Positions 27,760 to 36,679 of a DNA stretch of 64,000 bases are shown one piece after another. The position numbers and the translations under genes are program-made. The stretch spans positions 124,001 through 188,000 of the forward strand of contig NZ_JAFNJE010000003.1 in assembly GCF_017368475.1 (NCBI RefSeq). Direction: 5' to 3'. The notes under the pieces were generated by a model. That model worked only from the letters and a program-made list of their open reading frames with translations, did no database searches and was not told where the DNA came from. Position 1 is the stretch's first letter, and every line of letters starts with the position of its first letter. This DNA comes from Alteromonas sp. 5E99-2 (GTDB taxonomy: Bacteria; Pseudomonadota; Gammaproteobacteria; Enterobacterales; Alteromonadaceae).

Positions 27760-29100
27760 GTGAATCGGTTATTGTTATTAAGCGCCATACTACTTTGGAA
27801 TAGTATGATCGTTAATTCAACAGTAGCACAAGTTAGCGAGTCTACATTAGTTGACGATAAAGATGGCTCACCGATACATTCATTAGGCTCTGAATATCAA
27901 AATAGTATTGAGCTGTTAAAAAATCGGTTTCGTGTTGACCATAATATCGAAGAATTAACCATGATTTTTTTTCGTGAATATGGCTCATCACCTATTGTTT
28001 TAGTTAGGCCAGATGGGTCTAAGATTTTTCAAAGTAATGAAGACAGTGAAAAGATTTCGTGGTTTGATGCTGAAACTTACGATCTGATCCGTATTAAAAA
28101 CCCAACACCAGGGCCATGGCAGGCAGTAGGGCAAATTAAGCCTGGAAGTCGTATTATGGTTTTATCTGAAATAGGGCTTCATAGCGACCCCATCCCCGCT
28201 ATTTTATTTTCTGGTGAAATACTTAAACAGACAGCTTATTTAACGAATGGCGATGAGCTTATTGATTATGGACCGTTTAGAGATGTGGTCCAATTAACCA
28301 TAGAATTAGTCAGTACGAATAATCCTGAGTTCGACAATTTTGGCGCATTGCGCGAGGAAATAGCCCGTTATCAAGATAACGGACGAGGGTTTGATGAACG
28401 CCCTTTAGATGGGGTATTCACTGGACAATTTAATTTGAATATTGCGCCAGGTGAATGGAAACCCATATTTAGAGTTGCTACTCCTATGTTTACTAGAGAA
28501 CATGAAGATAAGCCAATCAGAATTTATAAAAACCCTATTATAATAAATGAAGAGCTTCATGGTGGCGGTGAAAATTACCATAAATTAATCATCGATGTGA
28601 ATAGAGAGCTTGTGGATATAACGAGCTTGATTGTCGATGGGCAAATTAGGTTTCCTAATGGAGATGTACAGAATTTCTCGCTAACAGAATCCAGCGAACT
28701 CGCTAGGGAGCATATGATCGTTGCATACGAAGATGGCGTCTTTAGAATTAAGCTGACAGCTTATGGAAAAACAATTAATAATAGAGATTTTGTTTTGGAT
28801 GTACCTGAGTACAGCTTTTTAGTGAAAAATGCAGAACCTGAAACTGATGTTACCGATATAAGTGCAGAAGAGCCTGTAGCGTCTGAAGAACAAACTGAGC
28901 AGGGTGATACTCTACAAAATGAAGTTGATGAAGAAGACGCATTTCCACTGTCTATGATAATTTGGATTAATGTCGGAATATTGAGCTTGGGGCTAGTTGG
29001 TATTTTTGTCATTGTAATAATACGAAATGGCTTACCTTCAATACGGTTAAATCCGCTCGCATTGTTCAAGAAAAAAACAAAAAACACAGATGAAGATTAA
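27760..29100 (+). CDS. TIGR03503-type membrane protein following dnaQ
   Basis: A protein of 446 residues from GTG at 27760, chosen because GGAGA lies about ten bases upstream and it gives a clean signal peptide (NRLLLLSAILLWNSM, cleavage near STVAQ). The body (about 30-390) is a large extracytoplasmic region without a recognised enzyme motif; it contains an SSPIVLVRPDGSKIF stretch resembling VWA-associated proteins. An acidic linker (about 370-400) and one C-terminal membrane segment (about 405-425) end in a short Lys-rich tail. The family is known only as conserved hypothetical next to dnaQ in Vibrio and Alteromonadales. Function unknown. It sits just before the tRNA-Asp promoter. Confidence 0.75.
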   Translation: MNRLLLLSAILLWNSMIVNSTVAQVSESTLVDDKDGSPIHSLGSEYQNSIELLKNRFRVDHNIEELTMIFFREYGSSPIVLVRPDGSKIFQSNEDSEKISWFDAETYDLIRIKNPTPGPWQAVGQIKPGSRIMVLSEIGLHSDPIPAILFSGEILKQTAYLTNGDELIDYGPFRDVVQLTIELVSTNNPEFDNFGALREEIARYQDNGRGFDERPLDGVFTGQFNLNIAPGEWKPIFRVATPMFTREHEDKPIRIYKNPIIINEELHGGGENYHKLIIDVNRELVDITSLIVDGQIRFPNGDVQNFSLTESSELAREHMIVAYEDGVFRIKLTAYGKTINNRDFVLDVPEYSFLVKNAEPETDVTDISAEEPVASEEQTEQGDTLQNEVDEEDAFPLSMIIWINVGILSLGLVGIFVIVIIRNGLPSIRLNPLALFKKKTKNTDED

Positions 29101-29146
29101 AAAATGTTCGAACGAAACTTTTATAGAACTTTTGTCAAAAAAAACG

Positions 29147-29175
29147 TTGACTGCATACGACCAAGGCCGTATCAT
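29147..29175 (+). promoter_or_regulatory. Stable-RNA type promoter for the tRNA-Asp genes
   Basis: TTGACT (29147-29152), a 17-base spacer, then TATCAT (29170-29175), followed by a GC-rich discriminator (CTGCGCCGCGG, 29176-29186). A GC-rich discriminator is the hallmark of promoters under stringent control. Confidence 0.75.
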
Positions 29176-29242
29176 CTGCGCCGCGGTTGAGGGACAGCTT
29201 AGTTAGCTAAGTCTTTAACTGCTTGAAAGTAAAGAGTTTTGC

Positions 29243-29319
29243 GGAGCGGTAGTTCAGTTGGTTAGAATACCGGCCTGTCACGCCGGGGGTCGCGGGTTCG
29301 AGTCCCGTCCGCTCCGCCA
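29243..29319 (+). tRNA. tRNA-Asp (GUC), copy 1
   Basis: 77 bases with encoded CCA. The acceptor stem is GGAGCGG paired with CCGCTCC, the T-arm carries GGTTCGAGTCC, and the anticodon loop CTGTCAC gives GTC. It is identical to the second copy 102 bases downstream. Confidence 0.97.
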
Positions 29320-29344
29320 TTACTCCTTATTTTTATACTACCTT

Positions 29345-29421
29345 GGAGCGGTAGTTCAGTTGGTTAGAATACCGGCCTGTCACGCCGGGGGTCGCGGGTT
29401 CGAGTCCCGTCCGCTCCGCCA
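29345..29421 (+). tRNA. tRNA-Asp (GUC), copy 2
   Basis: An identical 77-base copy with encoded CCA, separated from the first by 25 bases. Only 23 bases separate its end from the lolD start codon, and no terminator is visible between them. Confidence 0.97.
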
Positions 29422-29444
29422 TATTCCTAGAATGGCTTTGTTAA

Positions 29445-30146
29445 ATGATTACCAATAATCACATCAAAGATATTCCCGTTTTATCTTGCACTGACATTGT
29501 AAAAAGCTACGATGATGGTGCAGGTAAAATATCTGTTTTAAATCAAATTTCATTACAAATACAAGCATCAGAAAAGTTGGCAATAGTCGGCGCATCTGGT
29601 TCAGGTAAAAGCTCTCTTCTACACATTTTAAGTGGCTTAGATTCGCCAACATCAGGTAAGGTTTATGTTAACGGCCTAGATATTTGGAACGAAAGCGTAT
29701 CTAAGCAAGCTTCAATAAGGAACCAACACTTAGGGTTTGTTTATCAATTTCATCATTTATTGAATGAGTTTTCCGCTTTAGAGAATGTTGCAATGCCGTT
29801 GCGTATAGCGAAGAGATCTAAGGATGAGTCTGAACAAAAAGCGGAAGAAGCGCTGACGTTAGTGGGTTTATCGCACCGCTTAAGTCACCCCCCAGGTAAA
29901 CTTTCTGGAGGCGAGAGACAAAGAGTTGCCATAGCTCGAGCTATCGTTCATCGCCCTGATATAATGCTCGCAGACGAACCGACTGGTAATCTTGATAGCA
30001 AAACAGGAGAACAAATTTATGATCTCCTATTGTCTATTCAAGCTGAAACAAAAATGGCGCTGGTTATTGTTACTCATGATCTTAAGTTGGCCTCGCAAAT
30101 GGAACGCAGTTTGACTTTAGATAATGGCAAGCTAATAACGCTGTGA
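29445..30146 (+). CDS. lolD: Lipoprotein-releasing ABC transporter ATPase LolD
   Basis: Cytoplasmic ATPase of LolCDE, 233 residues. Walker A is GASGSGKSSLLH (about residues 45-56), the signature is KLSGGERQRVAIARA (about 151), Walker B is IMLADEPTGNLD (about 171), and the H-loop is VTHDL. It belongs to the MacB/LolD/FtsE branch. The ATG lies 23 bases after the second tRNA-Asp, so it is probably read through from the tRNA promoter. It overlaps lolE by four bases (GTGA), which implies translational coupling. Confidence 0.95.
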   Translation: MITNNHIKDIPVLSCTDIVKSYDDGAGKISVLNQISLQIQASEKLAIVGASGSGKSSLLHILSGLDSPTSGKVYVNGLDIWNESVSKQASIRNQHLGFVYQFHHLLNEFSALENVAMPLRIAKRSKDESEQKAEEALTLVGLSHRLSHPPGKLSGGERQRVAIARAIVHRPDIMLADEPTGNLDSKTGEQIYDLLLSIQAETKMALVIVTHDLKLASQMERSLTLDNGKLITL

Positions 30147-31381
30147 ATAGCTTCCTTGCCTGGCAAATAGCCAACCGCTTTCGCAAGACTACAAGTAACT
30201 CAGGTTACCTCTCTTTTATGTCATTCAGTTCTATTGCTGGCATTGGCTTAGGGTCATTTGTTTTAATTATGCTATTAAGTGTAATGAATGGGTTTGAAAA
30301 AGAGTTAAGGTCAACATTGTTGTCTGTTATTCCTCATGGTGAAATATTTTCCGTATCTAATGATGGAATTGAAGGTTGGCAAGAGCTTAAAAATAGTATT
30401 GAGAGCGACTCGAGAGTTAACTTTGCTACACCGTTCACACAGATAACAGGTTTATTGCAAAATAAAGCGGAATTAAAACCCGTTTCATTATCAGGGCTAG
30501 ATTACAACGAAAGTGTAACGGATATGCTTTCTATCGCTGTGGATCAAACTGCATTTTCCCTTCTTAAAGACCAGCCCTTTGGTATTATTCTAGGACAGTC
30601 AATTGCTCAACAAATCGGAGTCGGTATTCACGATACTGTAGATTTTTTAATACCCCAGTCAAATCAAGGAAACAAATTTACTGCCCCCAAAAGAGTGCAA
30701 TTTGAAGTTGTTGGCTTTTTACATATGGGAGGCGAAGTTGACGCGAAGCTAGGGTTAATTAATTTAAAAACGGCATCTGAATTGTTAGGTATTCGAAGTG
30801 GTGCTCAAGGAATTAGATTGTCTCTGATTGACCCTTTTGATGCGAACCAAGTGGTGCGAAAATACGGATATGAATTAGCCCAGCCTGTTTATATGTCTGA
30901 TTGGACTCGTACTCATGGTCATATATTTCAAGATATCCAGCTTGTTAGAATGGTCGTATACGTCGTCCTTACTTTGGTAATTGCGGTGGCGTGTTTTAAT
31001 GTTGTATCCACATTAGTGATGGGAGTAAGAGCCAAACAAGCTTCTATTGCGATTTTAGTGAGTATGGGAGCGACAGATTCGTTTATTCGTCGTATATTTT
31101 TGTACCAAGGTTTAACAAACGGCTTAATCGGTACATTTATTGGTGTAGTAGCGGCATTGCTTATTGTGCCTAATGTATCGGATACCGTGATTTGGATAGA
31201 ATCGTTGTTGAATATGAAATTGCTTTCATCTGATGTTTACTTTATTGATTTTTTACCTACATCTCTAGAGTGGCTGGATGTGATTTTTACGGTCAGTATT
31301 TCTTTAATAATGAGTACAATAGCAGCTTATTATCCAGCAAGACGCGCAGCGCGCATCAAGCCGGCAAGTGTTTTAAGTTAA
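30143..31381 (+). CDS. lolE: Lipoprotein-releasing ABC transporter permease LolE
   Basis: Inner-membrane permease, 412 residues, the second permease of LolCDE. The N-terminal membrane segment contains LGSFVLIMLLSVMNGFE, followed by VIPHGEIFSV, the LolE-type motif (LolC at 4339 differs here). A large periplasmic domain is followed by three membrane segments (about 275-405) and the family-typical end, YYPARRAARIKPASVL. GTG start overlapping lolD. It converges on the symporter gene with a four-base overlap. Confidence 0.9.
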   Translation: MNSFLAWQIANRFRKTTSNSGYLSFMSFSSIAGIGLGSFVLIMLLSVMNGFEKELRSTLLSVIPHGEIFSVSNDGIEGWQELKNSIESDSRVNFATPFTQITGLLQNKAELKPVSLSGLDYNESVTDMLSIAVDQTAFSLLKDQPFGIILGQSIAQQIGVGIHDTVDFLIPQSNQGNKFTAPKRVQFEVVGFLHMGGEVDAKLGLINLKTASELLGIRSGAQGIRLSLIDPFDANQVVRKYGYELAQPVYMSDWTRTHGHIFQDIQLVRMVVYVVLTLVIAVACFNVVSTLVMGVRAKQASIAILVSMGATDSFIRRIFLYQGLTNGLIGTFIGVVAALLIVPNVSDTVIWIESLLNMKLLSSDVYFIDFLPTSLEWLDVIFTVSISLIMSTIAAYYPARRAARIKPASVLS

Positions 31382-32691
31382 TTTTCTTTATTGGGTTCTA
31401 GCCCAGCGTTCATATCGTTATAAACATCAACGTTTAGCTCACCTTCTGACTTTGCAACAATACAAGCGACTGTACAATCACCGGTGACGTTTACAACGGT
31501 TCTGGTCATATCAAGTAGCCTATCTACGCCGATGATAAGTGCAATGCCTTCAACGGGTAAATTAACTTGTTGTAGCACCATGGCTAGCATGATTAAGCCG
31601 ACACCAGGTACGCCAGCAGTACCAATGGACGCTAGGGTCGCGGTTAATACAACTAAAAGATAATCTGAACCTGTTAAATCAACACCATAGACTTGCGCTA
31701 TAAAGACAGTTGCAACGCCTTGCATAATTGCTGTGCCGTCCATGTTGATAGTGGCGCCAAGCGGTAAAGTGAATGAACTGACTGAGTTGCCTACACCGAG
31801 TTTTTTGCGGGCTGTTTCCATTGTAATTGGCAACGTGGCGCTACTACTTGATGTTGAAAACGCAAACAATGCAGTATTGCGGATTTTTTTAAACAAGATA
31901 ATAGGACTTAATCCAGTGAATACTTTAAGGAGTGTGGGGTAGGTTACTAGCGCATGTATAACCAACAATATTAGCAAGAGGACAAAATACTTCAGAAGTT
32001 GAGTGATGGTTTCTAACCCTGTAGATGCAAACAGCTTCGCCATTAAAACAAAAACACCGTAAGGCGCTAATCCCATAACTAGGGTAACTAATTTCATTAT
32101 TACGTCATTAACGTCGTTAAAAAAGGTATTGAGACGTTTACCTGCTTCGCCACTCATTGACATTGCTATGCCAAATAGCACTGCAAATACAATGATTTGC
32201 AACATATTACCTTCTGCAAGTGCGTTAATAGGGTTTGACGGAAACATGTTAATGACTACTTCACTTAAGCTTGGCGCTTGATTCGGGCTGAAGTCTGATT
32301 GTGTGCTTAACGCTTGTTGTCCTTCACCTGGGCCTACAAAAATGGATACAGTTAACGCCAAAGTAATAGCGATACAGGTAGTAAAAATATAAAGTCCAAC
32401 AGATTTAACCCCTAAACGGCCTAACTTTGATGGCTCGCTAAGCGCTCCTGTTCCACAGATAAGAGACACAAATACGAGTGGTACAACAAGCATTTTGAGA
32501 CTAGATATAAATATAGAGCCAAGCGTCGATAAAACACCGTCAACCAACACTGAGTAAACCGAATAACCATGCTCCATTTGCGTAGCTTCATCATACAATA
32601 AAGCGCGTACAATAAAGCCGAAAACAATACCAAACAGCATTCCAAAGAAGATTCTTAACGTGAGAGAATATTTTTTATTTTTATTAGACAT
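31378..32691 (-). CDS. Dicarboxylate/amino acid:cation symporter (DAACS family)
   Basis: Membrane transporter of 437 residues of the GltP/DctA/SstT superfamily, importing glutamate, aspartate or C4-dicarboxylates with Na+ or H+. The re-entrant-loop and binding motifs are STSSSSATLPI (serine-rich HP1), GATINMDGTAI (TM7), GVPGVGLIML (HP2) and RLLDMTRTVVNVTGDC (TM8, with the substrate Asp/Arg). It has eight or more hydrophobic segments. The exact substrate and coupling ion cannot be told from sequence. It is divergent from the Ig-repeat lipoprotein gene. Confidence 0.93.
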   Translation of the reverse strand: MSNKNKKYSLTLRIFFGMLFGIVFGFIVRALLYDEATQMEHGYSVYSVLVDGVLSTLGSIFISSLKMLVVPLVFVSLICGTGALSEPSKLGRLGVKSVGLYIFTTCIAITLALTVSIFVGPGEGQQALSTQSDFSPNQAPSLSEVVINMFPSNPINALAEGNMLQIIVFAVLFGIAMSMSGEAGKRLNTFFNDVNDVIMKLVTLVMGLAPYGVFVLMAKLFASTGLETITQLLKYFVLLLILLVIHALVTYPTLLKVFTGLSPIILFKKIRNTALFAFSTSSSSATLPITMETARKKLGVGNSVSSFTLPLGATINMDGTAIMQGVATVFIAQVYGVDLTGSDYLLVVLTATLASIGTAGVPGVGLIMLAMVLQQVNLPVEGIALIIGVDRLLDMTRTVVNVTGDCTVACIVAKSEGELNVDVYNDMNAGLEPNKEN

Positions 32692-32790
32692 AGAAATCCG
32701 CGTATTTTATTGCCATTATTAAAATCGAAGGCACTAGTGTGCCAGATTATGACCCGATGTCGAAGCAAAATTAATGAGGTCCAGGAAGAC

Positions 32791-35016
32791 ATGAGAAAAC
32801 GCGTAACACATTCAGTGTATTTATTAGTACTCCTTTTTATGCTCGCAGCATGTGGAGGAGGTGATGGCCTTTCAAGGGAGGACACAAGTAATGACGATGA
32901 TACCGATTCAGGATCAACTAGCCCTAATATAGTTACTTTAACTATTAGCGAGCCGGATGGAACCGAAGGTAATGTTTTAAGCGAATCAACACCTTTGTTG
33001 GTGACAGCGCTGGTGACAGACGCCGAACAAAACCCCATTGATGATGAGCTTGTTACTTTTAGCTTTTCAACAGAAAATATTGCGACCTTTGATAATTCAA
33101 CAGGGACCGCGTTAACGAATAATGCAGGTATTGCTACTATTGGAATTATTGTTGGTGAAGCATCAGGTAGCGGACTAGTAATCGGAACGATTAGTTCTGG
33201 TGAGACAGATAACGTAGGTTTTAATAGCGAAGGCGCTATCGCCTCTATCGACACGCCATCGTCTTTATTGTTGTTTGCAGATGCGACACAACTCGCATCA
33301 AGTGGCGTCAGTACACTAGAATTATCTGCTATCGTTAGAAACGAACAGAACGTGTTACTTGAAAATATTGCCGTTAGTTTTAGCGCAGATCAGCAGGCGT
33401 CTCTTGCGATAATACAAGGAACAACAGACACTACGGGCATTGCAACTGCATCGTTATCGACCATAAGTAGTCCTGAAAATAGAATAATTACAACCACTGC
33501 TTCAATTTCAGGATTTCCTGAATTAACACAAGAGCTTGAAATCGCGGTAGTAGGCACATCAATTTCCATTTCAGGACCAAACTCTATCGTCATCAGTGAC
33601 CCTTCTGAATATACTATTTTACTTGAGGATTCTAGTGATGCGGGAATTGTTGGAGAGAGTGTAGTATTAACGGTTGTAGATGCCTCAAACACGGATTTGA
33701 CCGATACATTAATCAACCAAAATCAAGTCATCACCAATGCAAATGGTCAACTGACATTTGATTTTGTCCCTTTAATTTCAGGTTCGTATACTTTCACCGC
33801 TACGGCAATAGGCACATCATCTAGTTTTAGCGTGAACGTTCAAGAAGATGACTTTGGTTTTGTTAATGCGCCCGATATTACAAATATTAATGAGGACTTT
33901 GTACTTAATCAAAACCATACAGTGACTTTGCAATGGCTAAGAGAAAATCAGCCACTGGTGGGAGGAACTGTTACTTTATCTTCATCAAGAGGTACAATCT
34001 CAGATACAGAATTAGTTACTGACTCAGATGGCTCAGTGACGTTTACAATTCAATCAGATAATGCAGGGCTAGCAAGTCTGTCCGCCACAGGTAATGATGG
34101 TGAAAATAACTCTGTAACCGCAACCACAGAGGTTTCCTTTATTGCTGTTACGCCTTCTACTGTGATTGTAGATGCCACTCCCGATTCCATTGGACCCAAT
34201 GGCGAAACCAGTACGATCTCGGCCATTGTACGTGATGAAGATGGCAATAGAGTCGGTAATCAAGTGGTTAATTTTAGCGTGAGTGACGTTGCTAATGGTT
34301 CACTAAGTCCCGCGCAAGCAACCACAGATAGAACTGGCGTTGCGTCTACTGTGTATACCTCAAACTCCTCATCAAGTAACGAAGCGGTTTTTGTTACTGC
34401 ATCGGTAGGTGGCGTTGAAGGACAAGCTACATTAACTGTAGGTGATAGCCCACTTGATATTTCATTAGGTACAGGCAACATTATTGAATCACCGGATTTA
34501 TCTACTTATAGTAAAGAATTCAGTGTGTTTGTAACCGATGCTGATGGGAACCCGGTTTCTGGTACTGAAATCTCTATGAGTGTTACACCTTTGCGTGAAG
34601 CTGACGGTGCTACTTTCTTTAAAGGTTTCTGGGTATTCGATGATGAAGGTGGATTTTACATTCCTGTAGTTAATGACTCATGTGTCAATGAGGATGAGAA
34701 CTTTAATGGCAGTTTAGATGATGGAGAAGACACTAATGGTGACGGGCAGCTTACTCCTGGCAATGTGGCGGTAGTCACTCCTGCATCTATTATCACTGAT
34801 GAAAATGGACAAGCATTAGTAAACGTCGTTTATCAAAGACAGTTCGGTGCATGGTCTAGAGTGCGTTTAACAGCCAGAGGTCAATCTAATGGTACTGAGT
34901 CTAGCCAGTCTATGTTGTTTACTTTGTCAGTAGCTGCTGAAGATATAGTAACCGAAGAATCGCCCCCGCCAAATAGTCCATTTGGTATTACAGTGGGTTG
35001 TGACAATATTAACTAA
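32791..35016 (+). CDS. Large lipoprotein with bacterial Ig-like repeats
   Basis: A surface lipoprotein of 741 residues. I start at ATG 32791 because AGGAAG lies just upstream and it yields a lipoprotein signal (MLAAC, lipid on the Cys near residue 19) followed by a Gly-rich and acidic linker. The body consists of five or six Big-1-like beta-sandwich repeats of about 95 residues, each ending in a G-x-A-T/S-x strand (NNAGIATIGI, DTTGIATASL, DSDGSVTFTI, DRTGVASTVY, DENGQALVNV). Toward the C terminus, a Cys followed by DENFNGSLDDGED and DTNGDGQL looks like Ca-binding EF-hand/dockerin-type loops (about 635-665). Likely an adhesin or structural surface protein; function not established. Confidence 0.85.
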   Translation: MRKRVTHSVYLLVLLFMLAACGGGDGLSREDTSNDDDTDSGSTSPNIVTLTISEPDGTEGNVLSESTPLLVTALVTDAEQNPIDDELVTFSFSTENIATFDNSTGTALTNNAGIATIGIIVGEASGSGLVIGTISSGETDNVGFNSEGAIASIDTPSSLLLFADATQLASSGVSTLELSAIVRNEQNVLLENIAVSFSADQQASLAIIQGTTDTTGIATASLSTISSPENRIITTTASISGFPELTQELEIAVVGTSISISGPNSIVISDPSEYTILLEDSSDAGIVGESVVLTVVDASNTDLTDTLINQNQVITNANGQLTFDFVPLISGSYTFTATAIGTSSSFSVNVQEDDFGFVNAPDITNINEDFVLNQNHTVTLQWLRENQPLVGGTVTLSSSRGTISDTELVTDSDGSVTFTIQSDNAGLASLSATGNDGENNSVTATTEVSFIAVTPSTVIVDATPDSIGPNGETSTISAIVRDEDGNRVGNQVVNFSVSDVANGSLSPAQATTDRTGVASTVYTSNSSSSNEAVFVTASVGGVEGQATLTVGDSPLDISLGTGNIIESPDLSTYSKEFSVFVTDADGNPVSGTEISMSVTPLREADGATFFKGFWVFDDEGGFYIPVVNDSCVNEDENFNGSLDDGEDTNGDGQLTPGNVAVVTPASIITDENGQALVNVVYQRQFGAWSRVRLTARGQSNGTESSQSMLFTLSVAAEDIVTEESPPPNSPFGITVGCDNIN

Positions 35017-35035
35017 TTGAGTTATCGATCTATTG

Positions 35036-35063
35036 AAAAGGCCCCTTATTAGGGGCTTTTTTA
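35036..35063. terminator. Bidirectional terminator between the Ig-repeat gene and astB
   Basis: GCCCCT (35041-35046), loop TATT, AGGGGC (35051-35056), extended outward by AAAAG/TTTTT pairing, with T6 on the plus side and A4 on the other. It touches the astB stop codon. Confidence 0.85.
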
Positions 35064-36401
35064 GTTCTGTTGAAAGGTATAAACGCTGCCTAAATTTAGT
35101 ATTGTTGTTAACTCATCTAATGCGGTGCGTACCTCATGCAATAAAAGAGGATCACATAAGTCATTTTCAGCTAGCTTATCTCTGTAGTGTTTGTTGACCC
35201 AAGTCGTTAGTCTGTCATATTGCAACTGATTAATTACGGTGCTCGGATTAACCGCGTTTAATTCATCCTCGTTTAACGCAACTCTTAAACGCAAACATGC
35301 AGGCCCTCCGCCGTTTTTCATACTTTGTTTTACATTTAAATAATGTACGTGTTTGATGGGGGTATTTTGTTGAATAAGCGTTGTTAAATAGCGATTAACT
35401 TGCTCGTTTTCTTGACACTCAGTAGGGGCAATTATTGCCATTTCACCTGATGGTAACGTGACGATTTGTGTATTAAATAAGTAAGATTTAATTGCATTTT
35501 CTACTGATACTTCACTGGTTTGCACACAAATATAATGAAGTGAATCGGCACGTAATTTTTGCTTAATTTCAGCAAGTTTCAAGTCGGTGTCTAAAAAAGC
35601 TTGTTCATGGAAAAACAAAACATTTTCGTTGCCTACTGCAATAACATCGTTGTGAAACACGCCTTGGTCGATTAAATCAGGGTTTTGTTGAATAAATACG
35701 GCATTATCTGGTGATAAACCATGTAGCCTAGATATCGCTTGGGATGCTTCGTATGTTTGCCTTGCAGGAAATACTTTGGGACTAAGCTTTGACTCATCAA
35801 ACGCATAGCGACCATAAACAAAAAGCTCTACACCTGAATGACTATGGTTTGCGCACAATCTAGTATGGTTTGCTGCGCCCTCATCGCCAAAATGCTCATT
35901 AAAAGGCAGTGGAGCATGATGAACAAACCTTGATGTATCGGAAAAGGTGGCTTTTAGTACTCTGCTTGTGATCTCAGGCTCTGTTGCTCGATGGAATTTA
36001 TTCGTTAAATTCGCAGGGGTAAAATGCACTTTGTTGTCTGCGGTATCTGCACTTGGTGAAACTGTAGCGGCATTTGCTGTCCACATACTAGATGCAGAGC
36101 AACACGACAAAAACACACTGGGCGCTTGTTGATATGCATCACGCATCACTTTAGCATCGTCGCCAGTAAAGCCCAATTGTCTTAACATATAGATATTAGG
36201 GCGCTCTTGCGGTGCTAGTACGCCTTGTTTCAAGCCCATATCTGCAAGGGTTTTCATTTTTGCTAACCCTTCGAGTGCGGCTTGTTTAGGGTTACTTATC
36301 GCACTAGCGTTGTTACGAGATGCTATGTTACCAACGGATAAGCCTGAATAATTGTGGGTAGGACCGACTAAACCGTCAAAATTCATTTCATAACTACGCA
36401 T
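35061..36401 (-). CDS. astB: N-succinylarginine dihydrolase, orphan
   Basis: Second enzyme of the arginine succinyltransferase (AST) pathway, turning N2-succinylarginine into N2-succinylornithine with release of ammonia and CO2. The 446 residues match the family. The N terminus is [20 protein letters not shown]; the catalytic Cys is in [13 protein letters not shown] near residue 365, with conserved His and Asp residues ([20 protein letters not shown]). The other ast genes (astA, astC, astD, astE) are absent from the window. An in-frame ATG five codons downstream is an alternative start. Confidence 0.95.
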   Translation of the reverse strand: MRSYEMNFDGLVGPTHNYSGLSVGNIASRNNASAISNPKQAALEGLAKMKTLADMGLKQGVLAPQERPNIYMLRQLGFTGDDAKVMRDAYQQAPSVFLSCCSASSMWTANAATVSPSADTADNKVHFTPANLTNKFHRATEPEITSRVLKATFSDTSRFVHHAPLPFNEHFGDEGAANHTRLCANHSHSGVELFVYGRYAFDESKLSPKVFPARQTYEASQAISRLHGLSPDNAVFIQQNPDLIDQGVFHNDVIAVGNENVLFFHEQAFLDTDLKLAEIKQKLRADSLHYICVQTSEVSVENAIKSYLFNTQIVTLPSGEMAIIAPTECQENEQVNRYLTTLIQQNTPIKHVHYLNVKQSMKNGGGPACLRLRVALNEDELNAVNPSTVINQLQYDRLTTWVNKHYRDKLAENDLCDPLLLHEVRTALDELTTILNLGSVYTFQQN

Positions 36402-36679
36402 AAATCATTCCTCTATACTGTAATAAATACATGACTCAAACCAAATTGAAGGGCATTATACGGATTTTAGGATGGCTGCCAATTTTGACTGGTTGTTTTT
36501 TAATCATTTTAGATTAAAACTCAGCTTTAAACAGAATAAGTATGAAGAAGAACTTGTTTTCTATTCATATTGTATATATATGTAAAAATAGAAAAGCGTA
36601 ATGCAACTGAGTATTCTCACCCGGTTTCAGTTGTGAAAAATAGTATTTTGATAGTTAAATCAATAGGATACAACCATAA

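Noticed and set aside
29258-29458. Short plus-strand ORF spanning both tRNA-Asp genes
   Set aside because: Its repeated protein sequence is just the two tRNA copies translated; the RNA genes explain it.
30143-31381. Second FtsX-type permease as a simple duplicate of lolC
   Set aside because: Its PHGEI motif and overlap with lolD fit LolE, and the copy at 4339 fits LolC.
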